Positions 48,001 through 60,062 of a stretch of 64,000 bases of DNA are shown piece after piece (the first letter of the stretch is position 1; every line of letters starts with the position of its first letter). Origin of the DNA: Allodiplogaster sudhausi (Eukaryota; Nematoda; Chromadorea; Rhabditida; Diplogasteridae); the NCBI GenBank assembly GCA_945643635.1, contig CALZFC010000017.1:219001-283000 (forward strand). The letters are read 5' to 3'. The notes under the pieces were generated by a model that saw only the letters and a program-made list of their open reading frames with translations, ran no database searches and had not been told where the DNA came from. A program made the position numbers and the translations under genes.

Positions 48001-49278
48001 CATAATTTTTTCGTTGTCTTTGTCGTTTGAACTTTTGTCTTTAAACTTATTTTTTTCGTTGTCCTTGTCTTTTGATCTTAAAACAATTAGATCTTTGATC
48101 TGTACGCAATTTTATCTCTGTTCTCCTTGAATCGTTCATGTCTCTGAGGCCTGGATGTAGGAGAAATATGCATAAAACGTGAATGATGACGAAATAGACA
48201 ACACTAACTTGCACAGCATGATATAGCGGTAGAGGAAGCAATAGCAGAGCAGCTGAATCGTCACCGAGTGCGTGCCTCCGTAGAGGCCAGTGCTCAAGCT
48301 GGAAAAGATCTCATTGCTTCCTATTGTCAAGTATAAAAGTGCGTTAAAGGAGAACTATCACCGAAAAAAAATTAATGCAAGTTCAAATTGCCGCGTTCAC
48401 CCTGTGGCACTCTAATTCTCGCGTGCTATGAAAGGAGTTGCGCAAAAAAGCACTTGCGCGTATGAGAGTACGAAGGGCCGCGCCAATTTGAAAAATTCTC
48501 TCTCGAGCATTGCAAGTGCTTGTCTTCAAGTTAGAGAAAAATAAACAAACGGAGTACTGAAGGGTCCGGGCATGAACATGAAGTAGGCACCCTTGTACGC
48601 GCCAGCCACCTGAAATGCTTACAACTTTTTTAACCGTTTAATGTTTACATTTTATTCCTATACACAATTATTAGGACTATAAATTCAATTTCTTTTAATC
48701 ATCTGTGTTACTTTTAGGAAGTTGTTATATATATATTTATATGTATATGGACAGAATAATGCTAACCGGCCGAAGAATGATGCAGATGATCGTGAAGAAG
48801 ATGTCATGGAGCGCAAAGGCCATGATGTAGTATCTGTACTTGCCGATTTGTGCGCTCGATCTCGTGAGCGAGAGCACGATCACGGTGCCGTTGGCGACGA
48901 TCGCAAGGACTTGGAGAAGAAAGATGGCAACTTTTAATAATGACAGTTTTGTTGTTCGTTTGTTGTTGTTCTCAAGGAACTTATTGTTAGAACATATTCT
49001 CTGCAAGACAAATTATCCCCTAAAGTAGGTCAATTTAAAATTATGTTCTTATAATAAATTATTCACGAATTTCCGGCCCTGAAAATTGATAAAGCCTAAA
49101 AAAGATCACTGTAAAAGTATCTATTATTATTATTATCTATCGAGAGTTGAACAAATATTGGTTTCTGCGGGCAAACTTTTCCTTGTTAAAGAAGAATTGC
49201 CGTACCTATACAGCTCCATTCGACGACGCTGATGGCGGTTCGCGCGTCTTCCGAGATCTCCATGCCGGATCCGGACAT
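45011..49278 (-). CDS. Str-type serpentine chemoreceptor, right copy (intact)
   Basis: Mirror copy of the receptor at 15062-19329. Exons in reading order are 49206-49278, 48767-48930, 48558-48609, 48209-48320, 48106-48150, 47711-47909, 47391-47507, 47142-47213, 46822-46985 and 45011-45098. All splice sites and the stop are kept, and the product is again 361 residues. The only amino-acid change I found is Asn to Asp after the KYRYYIMAFALH stretch in the second membrane segment. I also noted two synonymous changes (ATC to ATA in exon 1, GTC to GTT in exon 7). Both copies therefore look functional and very young as duplicates. The two genes point towards each other across the spacer. Confidence 0.85.
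45387..46800. mobile_element. 1.4-kb foldback element in the receptor's last intron (right copy)
   Basis: Inverted copy of 17540-18953 at the exactly corresponding place (positions sum to 64340), so it was present before the arms were duplicated. Confidence 0.8.
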
Positions 49279-50368
49279 GATCGGTCCTCCGTGTGCTTAT
49301 TTGTAGGAGCCGCAAAAAACATACATTTGAATTCGCGGCATTTAGCTTGGTAAAATGTCAAAGTGCATGTGATTTAGAGAGCCGGACGCGACTATATGTA
49401 TACAATGGTCGGAAAAATTGCAAATAAATTACGATTGAGCTTTGCGCCTCCTTTTAACCTGGTGGCAGTCATTGGACATCATTTCCTCATAGTTAAAACT
49501 ACTATTTGCTACATACTAATTGTTACATAACTGATAGCAGACGAGTACAACAGACAACCATTCAGACATTTCATTGACGTACACATGTATGTGTCATAAG
49601 TTGAAGTGTGATAATAGACAATAGACAAAGGAGAATTGGCAACTTGCCGATTCAAAGAACGCGGATAGTAAGTAAAGTTTAAAGAGTCAAAGGAACACCG
49701 TTGAACGGCACAGTCAGTTTTTTGAGTACTTTGTGGAAGGGCAAATAGCAGATCTTCTTTTATATACACATGAATTAATCCTCCTTGGAGCAAAGTCCAC
49801 ATTTTTTTATGTGCTTATTGTCATTATGAAATACCCTCGAGTCACGAGCGCTTAAGAGCTTCTCCGTAATACCATAAAAACAAGCGAGCTCGCATTCGAA
49901 GAAATGCCAACCAGGAGAACAATGAAGATTCCCATGGAGATTACCGTTTTTTCCCGTATTTTTTTTCCTGGAAATTCGTACTCTTTGTACTATTTATCAC
50001 TTCCGTCTACCCGCTTGCACTTCCACTAGCAAGCTAGAAAAATGTGATCTCTGCAAATATCAATCCGAGGTCAAAGTCCCTTGTTTTTTTTTCCTTTCTC
50101 TACTCACCGTGGGATCAGACGAGATCCATCTATTCGCGTAAAAACTTTCACCACGGGATTACGATAAGCTAACTACAATCAGCCAGAAGATAAGGCGCAA
50201 TAATACACGAGGCGCCCACGGCTTTGTGCGACTCGTATGATCTCGATCCCTATGCCCACACCTCTAAATATGTACATATGTACAAGCATACATTCCTTCC
50301 CTCTATTTTGTGCTGTCATATCGAAATATTAGTTTGAATCGTGCGTCTGTTGTTTTCCTTTTAAAGTT

Positions 50369-52300
50369 GAGAAACCACCAGGCACACGATTATTCTCACT
50401 ACTCGAGGACATCCGTGATGGTTGTATGTATGTATGTATGTACATACATACATATGTAGCAGGTGTGAGTTGAGCTTGAAAATAACAAGCAATTCTCCAC
50501 TACCGCAAGTACTTACGCAGAAGCCAAATGAGAGTATATGTATAAAAGTAAATGCATTAGTTGTTCGGCTTTTTTGCATTTATTCAATATTATTATTAAC
50601 GGGTATTACACGCATCTATTTAAAACTTGTCGACTCACCACTTCTTTGAGCAAAAGCGCGTTTTGAGCCCTGTGATAAACACAGTGTTACACATAAATTG
50701 CTAGACAAAGATAGAGTCGTTTTTACTGGTCTCCTAAGTCCAAAGCTTGATCAAATGCATTAGCATATTTGCCGAACAAATCTAAACTTCTAGACAAATC
50801 TAAGCATTTAAACAGCTGACAACGAATCACGACATTACTACACAGGAAAAGGCGGGTTACCTTTTAGCGAAAAGCCAAATAATTATGTATGTAAGTTTGC
50901 TTCTCACATTGTGCGATCGCGCGCTCAATCTGTCGAATTTATATATAACTTCTGTCCCTGAGACTCGAAATCTCTTGTTTGTGTTTCTCTCTTCAAATTG
51001 CACTCTCTCTCGCCGTTCCCGACTGTCTTGAAGAGTATTCCAGACACTCTACAAATGTCTGGGACAAATCTTTTTTTTTCCTCCAAAAGTATCTGACCAT
51101 GAGACATGTCGAATCATAAGCGACACATCAGTGTCAAATGCGATAACATACAGTACTCGACAAAAGGGTATGATATTTTGATTTTCATTTCTTATTTCCA
51201 AGTATCAGGAAGATTATGAAAGGCCTTTTGCTTAGTGTCTGGGACATTTTAGTATGCCACCCCAGAAACTGTCTCAGACAAGTCTTGGACTCTGTGTCCT
51301 CGGGTTTAGAATTGTATTGTAATCTTGTGATCCCGAGTGAGAATAAATATGCCAATTCCGGAGTACAATTGAGGTTCCCAGGGATCTCTTTAGACATTTT
51401 TCGTACTTTCTACGGTAGTTTTCTTAATCGTTGTACTATTGAACACTTCCCTTTACGCCGTTCAGCGAGCAAGCTAGAAAAATGTGTTCTATGTAAAAAA
51501 AAATTCAATACGAGATCAAATTCTCGCCCTTGCTTCTCTCTGCTTTCCTGGGATCAGCAGAAGAGATATTCTCTTCGCGCAGCTGCGCGAACAAAAAAAA
51601 GAAAGAGTTCCATTTAGCTTTCGGCACAGGAAGTGTAATGCATAATCTTAAACACACTTTCTTTCCCATTGTACGAAAGCCAAAACGAGTCCTGCACAAA
51701 AATCTGCCAAAAGACAAATTTAAAAGCAAAAGTCGCACTTGTATGAGCAATATAGAAAATGTGATTTGAATCACAATCTGAGATCACAAAGCCTGACCTC
51801 ACATTTTTTTTTAGTTAGATCCAAAGGTAACAATCATAATCCGTCTGATATGCCTCAAATTCCATGGTTTCCGTAGAGCGATTCATCTGTACGAATGATT
51901 CCGAAAATAGTGTGCATACTCTAGCAAAGAATTAAATGCAGACAACACATTCATTCTTTTATGTCTTATCTCTTTTAATGCTTTAAACATAGACTCCTCA
52001 AGCTAATGAAATCTTTTAAGCTATGTATATCCCCTATTTGTTTTACAGTATAATTTATTTTATCTAATGGATAGATTCCGCATCTCTGTCTAACTCAAGT
52101 GGAATTCTCAGCCTTTATTTTCCTTATCCACTACTACCACCAGAGATTGTCACGCGTCCACTCGAGACAACAGAGAAAAAAATGCATTCCGAATTCTTGG
52201 AGCTATTTGGAATAAACAGCTGTTGCAGACAAGCACAAACAAACAAACAAACACACGTGAGGAGCTGCTAAAGCAAGCAGATGTTGGTTTTGTGTCTTTG
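50369..52300. other. Non-genic stretch right of the duplication
   Basis: AT-rich, with a GTAT/ACAT run at about 50,424-50,455. The part at 51,400-51,600 is a diverged relative of 49,960-50,150 inside the right arm (shared AGCAAGCTAGAAAAATGTG and GGGATCAG). No gene is called; see the finding on the shared frame. Confidence 0.4.
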
Positions 52301-52329
52301 TGCGCCAGCTGCCAAGATACACCGGGAGC

Positions 52330-52348
52330 ATGCGACAGAGAGTAGACT

Positions 52349-52397
<49 letters not shown>

Positions 52398-53193
52398 GGA
52401 GAGAGAGAGTTGATGGGTCAGGAATGTGGAAGCGAGTGGATTCGAGAGATAGGGAGAGAAAATGTTTTCGACGACCGAACGTCCAGCAACTATGAGGATA
52501 AATTCTTCTCGAATCTGGTGATAAGCGAGAGAAAGAGAGAAAAGAGGGAGAGAGAGAAATAGGGAAAGAGAGAGAGAGGGAGAGAAAGAGAAATAGAGAA
52601 AGCGAGAGAGAGAGAGTGAGAGAGGAAGGGAAAAGGGAGTAGAGAAAGTGAGAAAGAGTGAGCTTGAGCAATGACCAAATGACAAGTATGTATGTAGATG
52701 AAGTCGAAGAAAGTCCCATTTGCAAACGAGCAGACATTCTGAGAAGCGTCAACGAGATCGAAATCGGGACCGAAATCCTCTTGAAAACATCTCTCGATCT
52801 TTCTCTCTTTCTTTCTCTGTCTCTCTCTTCTCTATCTTTCTCTCTCTTTCTCTCTCTCTGCCTCTCTCGCCCTTTGCCTTTTGTTCTGCTATATAAAGGA
52901 ACCCATGAACAGAAAAAAAATTGTCTAGTCACTCGGAAGTACATTTTTACATAAAGGATTTTTCCATCTAGTCTCCTCTTAGCTGTTCTTTTCATCCCAT
53001 GTACATCCTTTCTTTATAAGACTTCAATTTTTTTTACGCCTAACTTCACTTCTTATTTAATAAGTGCAATCCTCATGAGATTTGGTCTTTTGGTCACAAT
53101 CGGCTTCTTTATTCCTAGAATTCTTCTTTTCTTGTCGTTCTACTCATTATTTCATTTTCTCACGCTCTCACTCTCACTCTTACTCCCACTCTC

Positions 53194-53238
<45 letters not shown>

Positions 53239-53380
53239 GCCGGCTCTTTCTCTCTACTCTCTCTCACAACCACTCTCTCTCTCTCTTTCTCTCACTCTCT
53301 CACTCTTACTCTCTCACTCTCATTCTCCCTCTCTCCTTCGCTATCTCCCGCTTGCTCTCTCGCTCTCCCTAATCTCGTTT
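52330..53380. repeat. Long GA/CT microsatellite tracts
   Basis: A GAGA-rich tract at about 52,335-52,660 is followed by CTCT-rich tracts at about 52,795-52,870 and 53,160-53,360. Long frames over these tracts are poly-RE/ER or poly-SL and are not genes. The tracts lie just upstream of the small HSP gene. The two orientations could pair as a long imperfect hairpin. Confidence 0.85.
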
Positions 53381-53482
53381 TATAGGAGTCGTCTTGCAAT
53401 TGTCGTCACATCTATATTGTATTGGATATTTAAAAAAAAAACTTAAATGAATATGAAAATTGGAAAATGTTCAGTATTTATA

Positions 53483-54553
53483 ATGGAACACGAACACGGC
53501 CCGGCTGCAGACAAGTGGGACTGGCCACTCCAGCACGAGGATGGCTTTGTTCAGGTCTCGATTTCAAATCTTTTATTTTCCCGCTCATTTCGAACCTGCC
53601 AAAGTCCACCGTAATCATCCAGAAAAGAGCCTGTAAGACGAGTGAATCAGGCAGTACAGTACGGCAGAGATCATACGCTCCTTGGACAGCCTCATCTATG
53701 TACATAATTTCGTCATTTAGCAAATATACTGTTGGTCACATTACACAAATCGATATGTATGTATATCTCCAGGTAATCAACACCCCGAACAGATTCGAGG
53801 TCGATCTCGAGGTCCAGAACTTTACAAGTAACGAAATAAAGGTGCGCTTTAAAATAAACTTCTAGTTTTCTTAGTCCCTCTCAATATTTGTTCCGTAGTT
53901 GCTGCTTGTATTTATTAACAAAATATGAAGTAATGAAACAAGTAAGACTGGAAATAGAATGAGAGGAAGAAAAAGACGAAGAAGAAGAGAAGAAAAGGAA
54001 GAAGAAGAAATAATCCTTTTTCAAAGGTGACACCAATAACGGGCCACATGATAGAGGTACACCTTGAGCATCACGAAGAACTGCGGCGTCATTGGCTCGG
54101 GCGCGAAAAGCGTACGTGAGAAAAGAGAAGAAAAAGTACTCAATTTATATTACGCATTTTCCTTCGCATGCCAACTACGCTTTTTGTTAAATATGTAATT
54201 CTAAGAACGAGTAACATATTTCGCTGAATTTTTTTTTTACCTACGCTGTAGATCCGTCGAAGCAGTTTTGGTAGATTTGTCCTTTTCCTCTACCCCCCCC
54301 CTCCAAAACCACGGTACACTAGTACACTAGCGTGTGTGTGTGTGTGGGCCACACAGTGTGGCACATATGAATAATATATTAGAACAAAATATGCGAAGAA
54401 AAAATGGTTTGTAATGCTTTATCAGACGGAGGCGACGCGACGCGTTGCGTGCAGCGAACGTATCGTTTGCCGGACGACGTGGACATGGACTCGCTTCGTT
54501 CCAAGCTGGACGCCCGAGGCATTCTCGTCATTACGGCGGCCAAGAAGCCGTGA
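53483..54553 (+). CDS. Small heat-shock protein of the nematode HSP-12 type (alpha-crystallin domain)
   Basis: Four exons: 53483-53554, 53773-53841, 54027-54111 and 54426-54553. They join in frame to 117 residues. After a short N-terminus with WDWPLQHEDGFVQ, the alpha-crystallin domain reads VINTPNRFEVDLEVQNF, a strand segment with HLEHHEEL, then RTYRLPDDVDMDSLRSKLDA and RGILVITAAKKP to the stop. The LP-x-DVD turn and G-[IV]-L-x-I-x-A end are the typical Hsp20 signature. The very short N- and C-termini match the HSP-12 subgroup of nematode small HSPs, which are atypical and often poor chaperones in vitro. It lacks the C-terminal IxI motif, as expected for that subgroup. The start is the only in-frame Met before the WPLQ segment. 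No heat-shock elements were searched for systematically. Confidence 0.9.
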
Positions 54554-54845
54554 TTAAATCATGGGCATGAAACTCGCCGAATGTAGGGTGCGGGGACCGT
54601 TCCATAGAGTCTTCCGCACCGATTTCAGGAGTTTTGCGCCGACATTAAATTCTTATCTTTCCCGAACCGAATATGTTACTCTGATCTTTGTTTGCTGCTA
54701 CATCGTTACCACCACACTGTTTATTCATCCCTGCCTTCGATTATTTGAGACTAATGTCATAGCTTTCGCATTTTTGTGATAAGGATGTGATAAGGAAAGA
54801 TGATCTTTATTATCATTGCCATCATACATGCACGGAGTGCCTCTT

Positions 54846-55139
54846 TCAGTTGCATTTCTGCGCTCCATAAAAGAAGAGTAACTCCTCAAAGTAGACAAGG
54901 TGGTCGGTTACCGACAAGTTCATCATGCTGAAAATAAGCAAAGTAGCTACGTAAATACAGAGTAACTGATAGTAGTTTTCATGTAAATATACTTTTAATA
55001 TTCATAAAACACGATTTATTATGCTTACGTTTTGGCAGAGAAAAAGATACCTTTCAGAGCACGACGGGTCCTCGTTCGGGCCACAAATCTTGTATGAGCT
55101 GTTTGGCAGCATTCGGGACGTGTAGAAAATCTTTAACAG

Positions 55140-55173
<34 letters not shown>

Positions 55174-57211
55174 TATTTAGTGAAAGAATATTTCAGAAGA
55201 AAAAAGTAGATTCATCTGTCATTAATAATTTAAATAATATTTGCCTCTCGGGAATGATGCTGATAGCCGTTCGTGTTGGGCGGGACATGCGGAACAATGT
55301 CACGACCGTGCACGACGCGGAAGGTGTGAGGCACCGGAAATTGAGCACATTATTTATGTAGTTGTTTAAGGAGTCAACAACAACTCAACCTCTTTTTGCC
55401 TGAGCGAGAGAATTTGTGTGATTTAGAGTGACGCGGCGGTCAGAAAAAAAATTCAAGTGATTACGGTGGAGCTGCTGTTTTTCTCTTTCCAAAAAAGAGG
55501 AACGCTTTGTTAAAGAAAAGAAGCAACATTCGAAAAATAGAGAAATTCAAAAAAAATGCAAAAGAAAGCGCACCAATTGATCTATCGCGTTCGCAAAGCC
55601 CGCGTCGCCCGTTCTCGGCTGGCCAAACGTGACGAGCAGCGTCTTCTCGGCAAGGAAAAGGCCACCTTTTACGATTTCGCCTGCCGCGAGCGCCGCCATC
55701 GCGCCGCCGAGCGAGTGGCCCGTGATCTAATTATAAATATTAAAGTATTTTTTCCTATTAAAATTTTTTTAAATAAGAATTCAGCAATATTACTTAGTCT
55801 AACCAAAAGAAAATTTTTTTTTTAAATTGTTTTTCTATTTTCCTTTAAATCGAAAATGACCTATTATTTTGGCACATTTATTTTGATCTTCACATGAGTT
55901 CCTTACTTTCAAAAATTAAGTATTATTTGATTTACATAAATAAAATAAAACGATAACCCAAAGCGAGTAGCTTGGATTTTCTTTCACGAGCGCAAGAAAG
56001 GCTTCCTTGAGGCCGGCGTCCCATGGCGCTCTGTAGGCGTTGTAAAAGTACGAAGAGACCTGGCCACCACCGCCATATCTCTTCTTCTGCAAGTTCTACG
56101 AATTATTATTGGCCAAGAAAATTTACCAAAAAAAATAATAATTAATTTTTTTAACTTACATATGATATATTTGAGTACTTGAATATATTTGAATTAAGCA
56201 TGTATTCCTAATGATGAAAATATTTAATGGCAAAAAAAAGAAATTTTGCTAACGCGTAGGAGAAATGTTTCCACGCTTTCGAGGACCAGTTGATTCGGAT
56301 TGTTGGTTCCGCTGAAATTTGTGTTGTGGTTCTGTGAATGATGCATGGGGGAAAGACATGAATCGCATTAAAGAGATTATTGTCGCCTTGTTTTTTTCTT
56401 TCAAAAATAAATTTCCTGCCGTTCGAAGCAGAAGAGAGTGAATATGAATAAAGAGAGAGAGAGAGAGAAAAAGAAAGAAAGAGAGAAAGAGAGAGAGAGA
56501 AAATGAAGAGCAATTTTGCCAAAAGACTAACCGAAAGGAGATTATGATGGCTTGATCTGATGGCGAGAGCGAAACAAAGCCGCAACATGTGCTAAAGAGG
56601 ACGTCACACTTGACGTCGACTCTCTTCGCCACCTGAAACATCATCGTCACACTTTTCATCGAGTTGTATTTTTTTAAAGTTTTTATTTCATTATTTACTC
56701 GAGAGATGTTTTAAAACATTTGCATACAGACATCCTGTCATCTTGCAAGAAGGCGTAAAAATTTCTTTTCCTCTATTATAAGTTCCTTCTAATTACACAT
56801 AGTACGAGGGGATGTGGGGAAAACTGCGTAAAAGATATCCGTACTATTTGCTGTTCTAGAGCTGGTGTACAAGTTGTTCAACCCCATCTTATTGTTCGAT
56901 GGGCTGACTCCACCAGAGAGGTGGGCTTTATTGCAGCGCAAACATGTTTATACATCAACTAATTAATTAGTTAGGCAATTATTTAATTAAATAATTAATA
57001 TCGAAAAAGAAGGAGAAAGAATCTATACTGTTGCGCCGTTCAGCTTCGTCTTTGTACACTTCTCCGGCTGATCGTAGTAGGCTGCTGCAGCGAGAGGGAG
57101 AATCTTCTCCGCAACGAACGTCTTGTCATAGACGGCGAAGTAGTCGCCGGCCGAGAGAGGAAGCAGAGAGGCAGTGAAGAAGAAGAAGAAACGGAGCATG
57201 TTCATTAGCAT
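54846..57211 (-). CDS. Secreted class 3 (fungal-type) lipase, with an odd exon 6
   Basis: Eight exons: 57029-57211, 56532-56632, 56254-56311, 55958-56086, 55574-55726, 55245-55334, 55051-55130 and 54846-54927; total 876 bases, 291 residues. A signal peptide (MLMNMLRFFFFFTASLLPLS) is followed by the Lipase_3 pattern: YYDQPEKC, CCGFVSLSPSDQAII, FRGT (94-97, oxyanion hole), ITGHSLGG with nucleophile Ser162, FGQPRTGD, RVVHGRDIVPH with Asp220, and SVTDHLVYF with His274. The catalytic triad is complete. It would hydrolyse acylglycerols or related esters outside the cell. Exon 6 is unusual: its acceptor reads TTTCCG instead of TTTCAG, and its donor is GC (GAG|GCAAAT). All joins keep frame. The gene may be normal with rare splice sites or in early decay. 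Confidence 0.88.
55141..55173. repeat. TA dinucleotide microsatellite
   Basis: About 16 TA units inside the lipase intron between exons 6 and 7. It is probably polymorphic; no coding effect is expected. Confidence 0.9.
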
Positions 57212-58700
57212 GGCTCACAAGAGATGTTGAAACTTTATATCACCTGTCAGTAGGTTATCGTATGCATTATTCACGTGAAAAACATACTTAATTTCGGAGA
57301 GAGAAAATATGATTTCAGAACATGTAGTTGGTGGCAGTGGCATATAAATATGTGGCAAATCTACATGTCTAGACACGAATGCATCAAAGCTGAAATGATC
57401 AGCATTGTCTATTCGCTGTTTCATAATCCTTTCAAATGCACAGAATATGGCAGGCGATTTGAGAAAGTCTCTAGCAATATCTCATAATAAATATTGTTCA
57501 CATACCTATGTATAATACATAGCACAAAATATGTGTGCTACTGAGAAACATCTCTAATATAATAGAATTAGTTAAAATTCGAAAGAATTCAATAATATTA
57601 TTGGGAACAAATTATTTTGCATAATACATATATTTTGATATTTAACATACAAATTGTGTGAATGCAGACTCGAAATTTTTGAAGATGCGACCGTTGGAAA
57701 TAAATGCAAGATATAAAATGGAAATAAAATAAAGTAAAGGAATAGCATAAATTGAGAGAGATGTACATATACATACATATGTGATTCCCCAAATTAATTA
57801 ACAATCCAAATTAATTAGCAGTTGGAGATGGCAAGTGAAAGGGAATGAGTTAGATACATAAGAGTTGTGCCTGACTGATTGATCAGCGCTTTTCTATGGA
57901 ATCCCATGTGGTTCAAAGTACTGTCAGCCTGAACAATCCTCTTAACGACAGCGCAAAATACGAAAAGGAACATTTGGATTAGCCTGGAACGCCAGTAATA
58001 ATAGAGAGCCATACTCGGAACAACGAAAAATGCACACAATTAAATGCTCTTTCTAAACAATGCGATAAAGTAAGTTATGGGTACTTCAACTTTTTTGCTT
58101 TCTTTTGTATACAAGAAAATTTTCTTATAACAATATTGGCAACGCAATTTTCGTCCAAGGGCGCATGGATACCCACATTAAATTTTGGTAAATTTTGGTT
58201 GCCAAAATAAGACAGTTTCCTCGTGCAGGATCACATTTGCCTTTCTAGAGAGTATATCTAGAGTTCCAATGGGAATTGTTTTTACAGAATTGCCCACAAA
58301 GATTATTGTTGCAAAACTCTCATCTTCCCTGTGAATTTGTCTTCAACATTCAAAGAGAGGGGAAAAGAACGCATTACAAAAGATTCTATGAATGAACCTC
58401 ATAATCTCACTTTTGATGTGAAAGTTCGAGAGAGGCTCTCATTGTTAATGTCTGGGACAATCCAGGTTATATAACCTTTGTATCTTATATATGCACTTGC
58501 TTTCGTGGAAATTGTATCTCACACTTATTTCTTAAAGAATTTAAATTTTCATAAACAAGACGAAGTGAGCGGGCCAAGTAGATTGGATCTCTTGAAGATA
58601 GCCTTCTTTTACCATTAATTCACTACAGGTCATCAATATCTAGACACTATTATATCCGTTATAGATTGATATATCATATCGAATGTAGCCGCCGTAGTAA
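57212..58700. other. Non-genic stretch upstream of the lipase
   Basis: AT-rich sequence that should contain the lipase promoter. I see no distinct regulatory motif, exon or RNA gene. Confidence 0.4.
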
Positions 58701-58715
58701 ACTGTCATGTTTTCG

Positions 58716-58915
58716 TGTGAGAACACGGGGTAATGTAACTGAGCCGAGAATGCCTAATCCTCCTCAAACACACACTCTCTATGCGTGCTCTCACATCTGT
58801 CATTTACGTACAACAAAATTATGTCCTCGGAGGAGCAACTCGGCCGAGAGTTCAACCGAAACCTCGACTGAAACTCCCTCTGTTCAGATACATTCCCCCG
58901 TGTTTTCACCCGTGG
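58716..58915. mobile_element. 200-bp hairpin element (MITE-like)
   Basis: GTGAGAACACGGGGTAATGTA at the left pairs with TACATTCCCCCGTGTTTTCAC at the right, and inner segments such as CGAGAATGCC with CTCGG blocks may extend the pairing. Frames across it are incidental. No target duplication was identified. Confidence 0.55.
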
Positions 58916-60060
58916 CGGTAGAAGGCGTGAAAGTGTGAATTACTTCTAGCTGAGTCCAAAGTTGGTATTTCAGCACCACCGGTCTTTCTCCTGTTGTCAA
59001 GAATAGGTGGTTCTAATTAGTCAAGTTGTCATATTTCTCATGACTTTTCATTGTGTTCTTGTTGTTGAAAACAACCGGTTCACCTAGTTAATCCTCCTTC
59101 GGTTTTTATGAGAGAAATTTTTGATTGGGCAAGAATCTTTTTTTTTTGTTCTATGTCCCTGAGCTTAGCCCTACTCTCCATGGTGTTGGGAACAGCCTCG
59201 AGAGGTGCTGCCAGTATTTCTGTGGTCGGGGCTTTTCCAATCAACTGCCGGACGAAGACTCTAGACCAAGGAACAAGTTGCCAGGATAGACTTCATCGAG
59301 GTTATGGTCTTCATTAGGTGGTAGTGAATTTGGAGTAGATCCTTCGCGATACGAGCGAGGATGCGAAGACTGTGTCTTGAGATGGGCCTCAACTCACAGC
59401 TCATCGTGTCCTCGCTTGCTCGCTCAAAGGGCGATTTCGGAAGCTTCATTGGGGATTTGGAGTGCCCCATTGGCTTGCTGTTAAGTAAACTCAATATTCG
59501 TCGTTGACACCTCTAACAAACCCCTTGCTATTAGTGTAGGATTTTACCTGAAAATGTGCAAAAGAAGTGTCAAGTAAAATTACTGCAACTTTTTTAATGA
59601 CAAAAAAATTCCAAAATGGGCATTATTTCCGTTTTTTCAATGTACCTAAACCCTCCTGTGTGGATTGGAAAAAAGAAAGTGTTTTTTTTCGTTCAGATGA
59701 AAAATTTGAAATTTTGGCGAGGAATTTTTTTGTACTTCGTACTACAATCTATAAAATAGCAGTCATTATGGCCTCCATAATTCATATATAGGGTTCATTT
59801 CCACACACAGAATTCTTGAGTTCACTATGAATACAACTTGATTTGATTGTAAACATTGCTGAGAAGTTTGAAAGGATACCAAACAAAGAACCAACTTTGG
59901 ACTCACAATCAGCTTGACGTGTTTTACACTTTCACGCCTTTTGGAGTGGATTGGCTGTATCCAGAGATGCATCGGTTATAATTAGTGTCTATATATGGAT
60001 GACCAGTAGGTGACTTATGGCTTCCTTTCAAGATAGAAAATCTTCTAGGCCCGCTAGAAA
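58916..60060. other. Stretch with possible retroelement debris
   Basis: Minus-strand frames near 59,156-59,256 (LIGKAPTTEILAAPLEAV) and 59,261-59,494 are moderately non-random but not recognisable. I would treat the region as non-genic or as an old element fragment. Confidence 0.3.
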
Positions 60061-60062
60061 AA

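Larger units (their letters stand above)
41285..50368. repeat. Right arm of the large inverted duplication
   Basis: Reverse-complement partner of 13957-23717. It is shorter (9.08 kb), mainly because about 770 bases corresponding to left positions 21,134-21,907 are replaced here by a third partial copy of the 272-bp repeat. A 15-base indel lies near the outer end. The order of features is mirrored: truncated exon frame, foldback element, tandem repeat, peptide exon 2, receptor. The 49.3-50.4 kb outer part, like its left partner, has no supportable gene. Confidence 0.95.

Noticed and set aside
52150..52995. Long minus-strand frame of 281 codons over the GA tract
   Set aside because: It is an artefact of a simple repeat: alternating Ser/Leu and Arg/Glu residues, open in several frames, and no splice or domain support.
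53075..53446. Plus-strand frame of 123 codons over the CT tract
   Set aside because: Low-complexity Ser/Leu translation of a microsatellite; no gene evidence.
55556..55825. Plus-strand basic frame (MQKKAHQLIYRVRK..) of 89 codons
   Set aside because: It is antisense to lipase exon 5, which contains the GHSLGG nucleophile motif in the correct frame.
56208..56340. Lipase exon 3 starting at the first CAG and reading TTTQISAEPTI
   Set aside because: The acceptor 14 bases further on gives FRGTNNPNQLVLE, the expected oxyanion and QL..E motifs of class 3 lipases, and the right phase.
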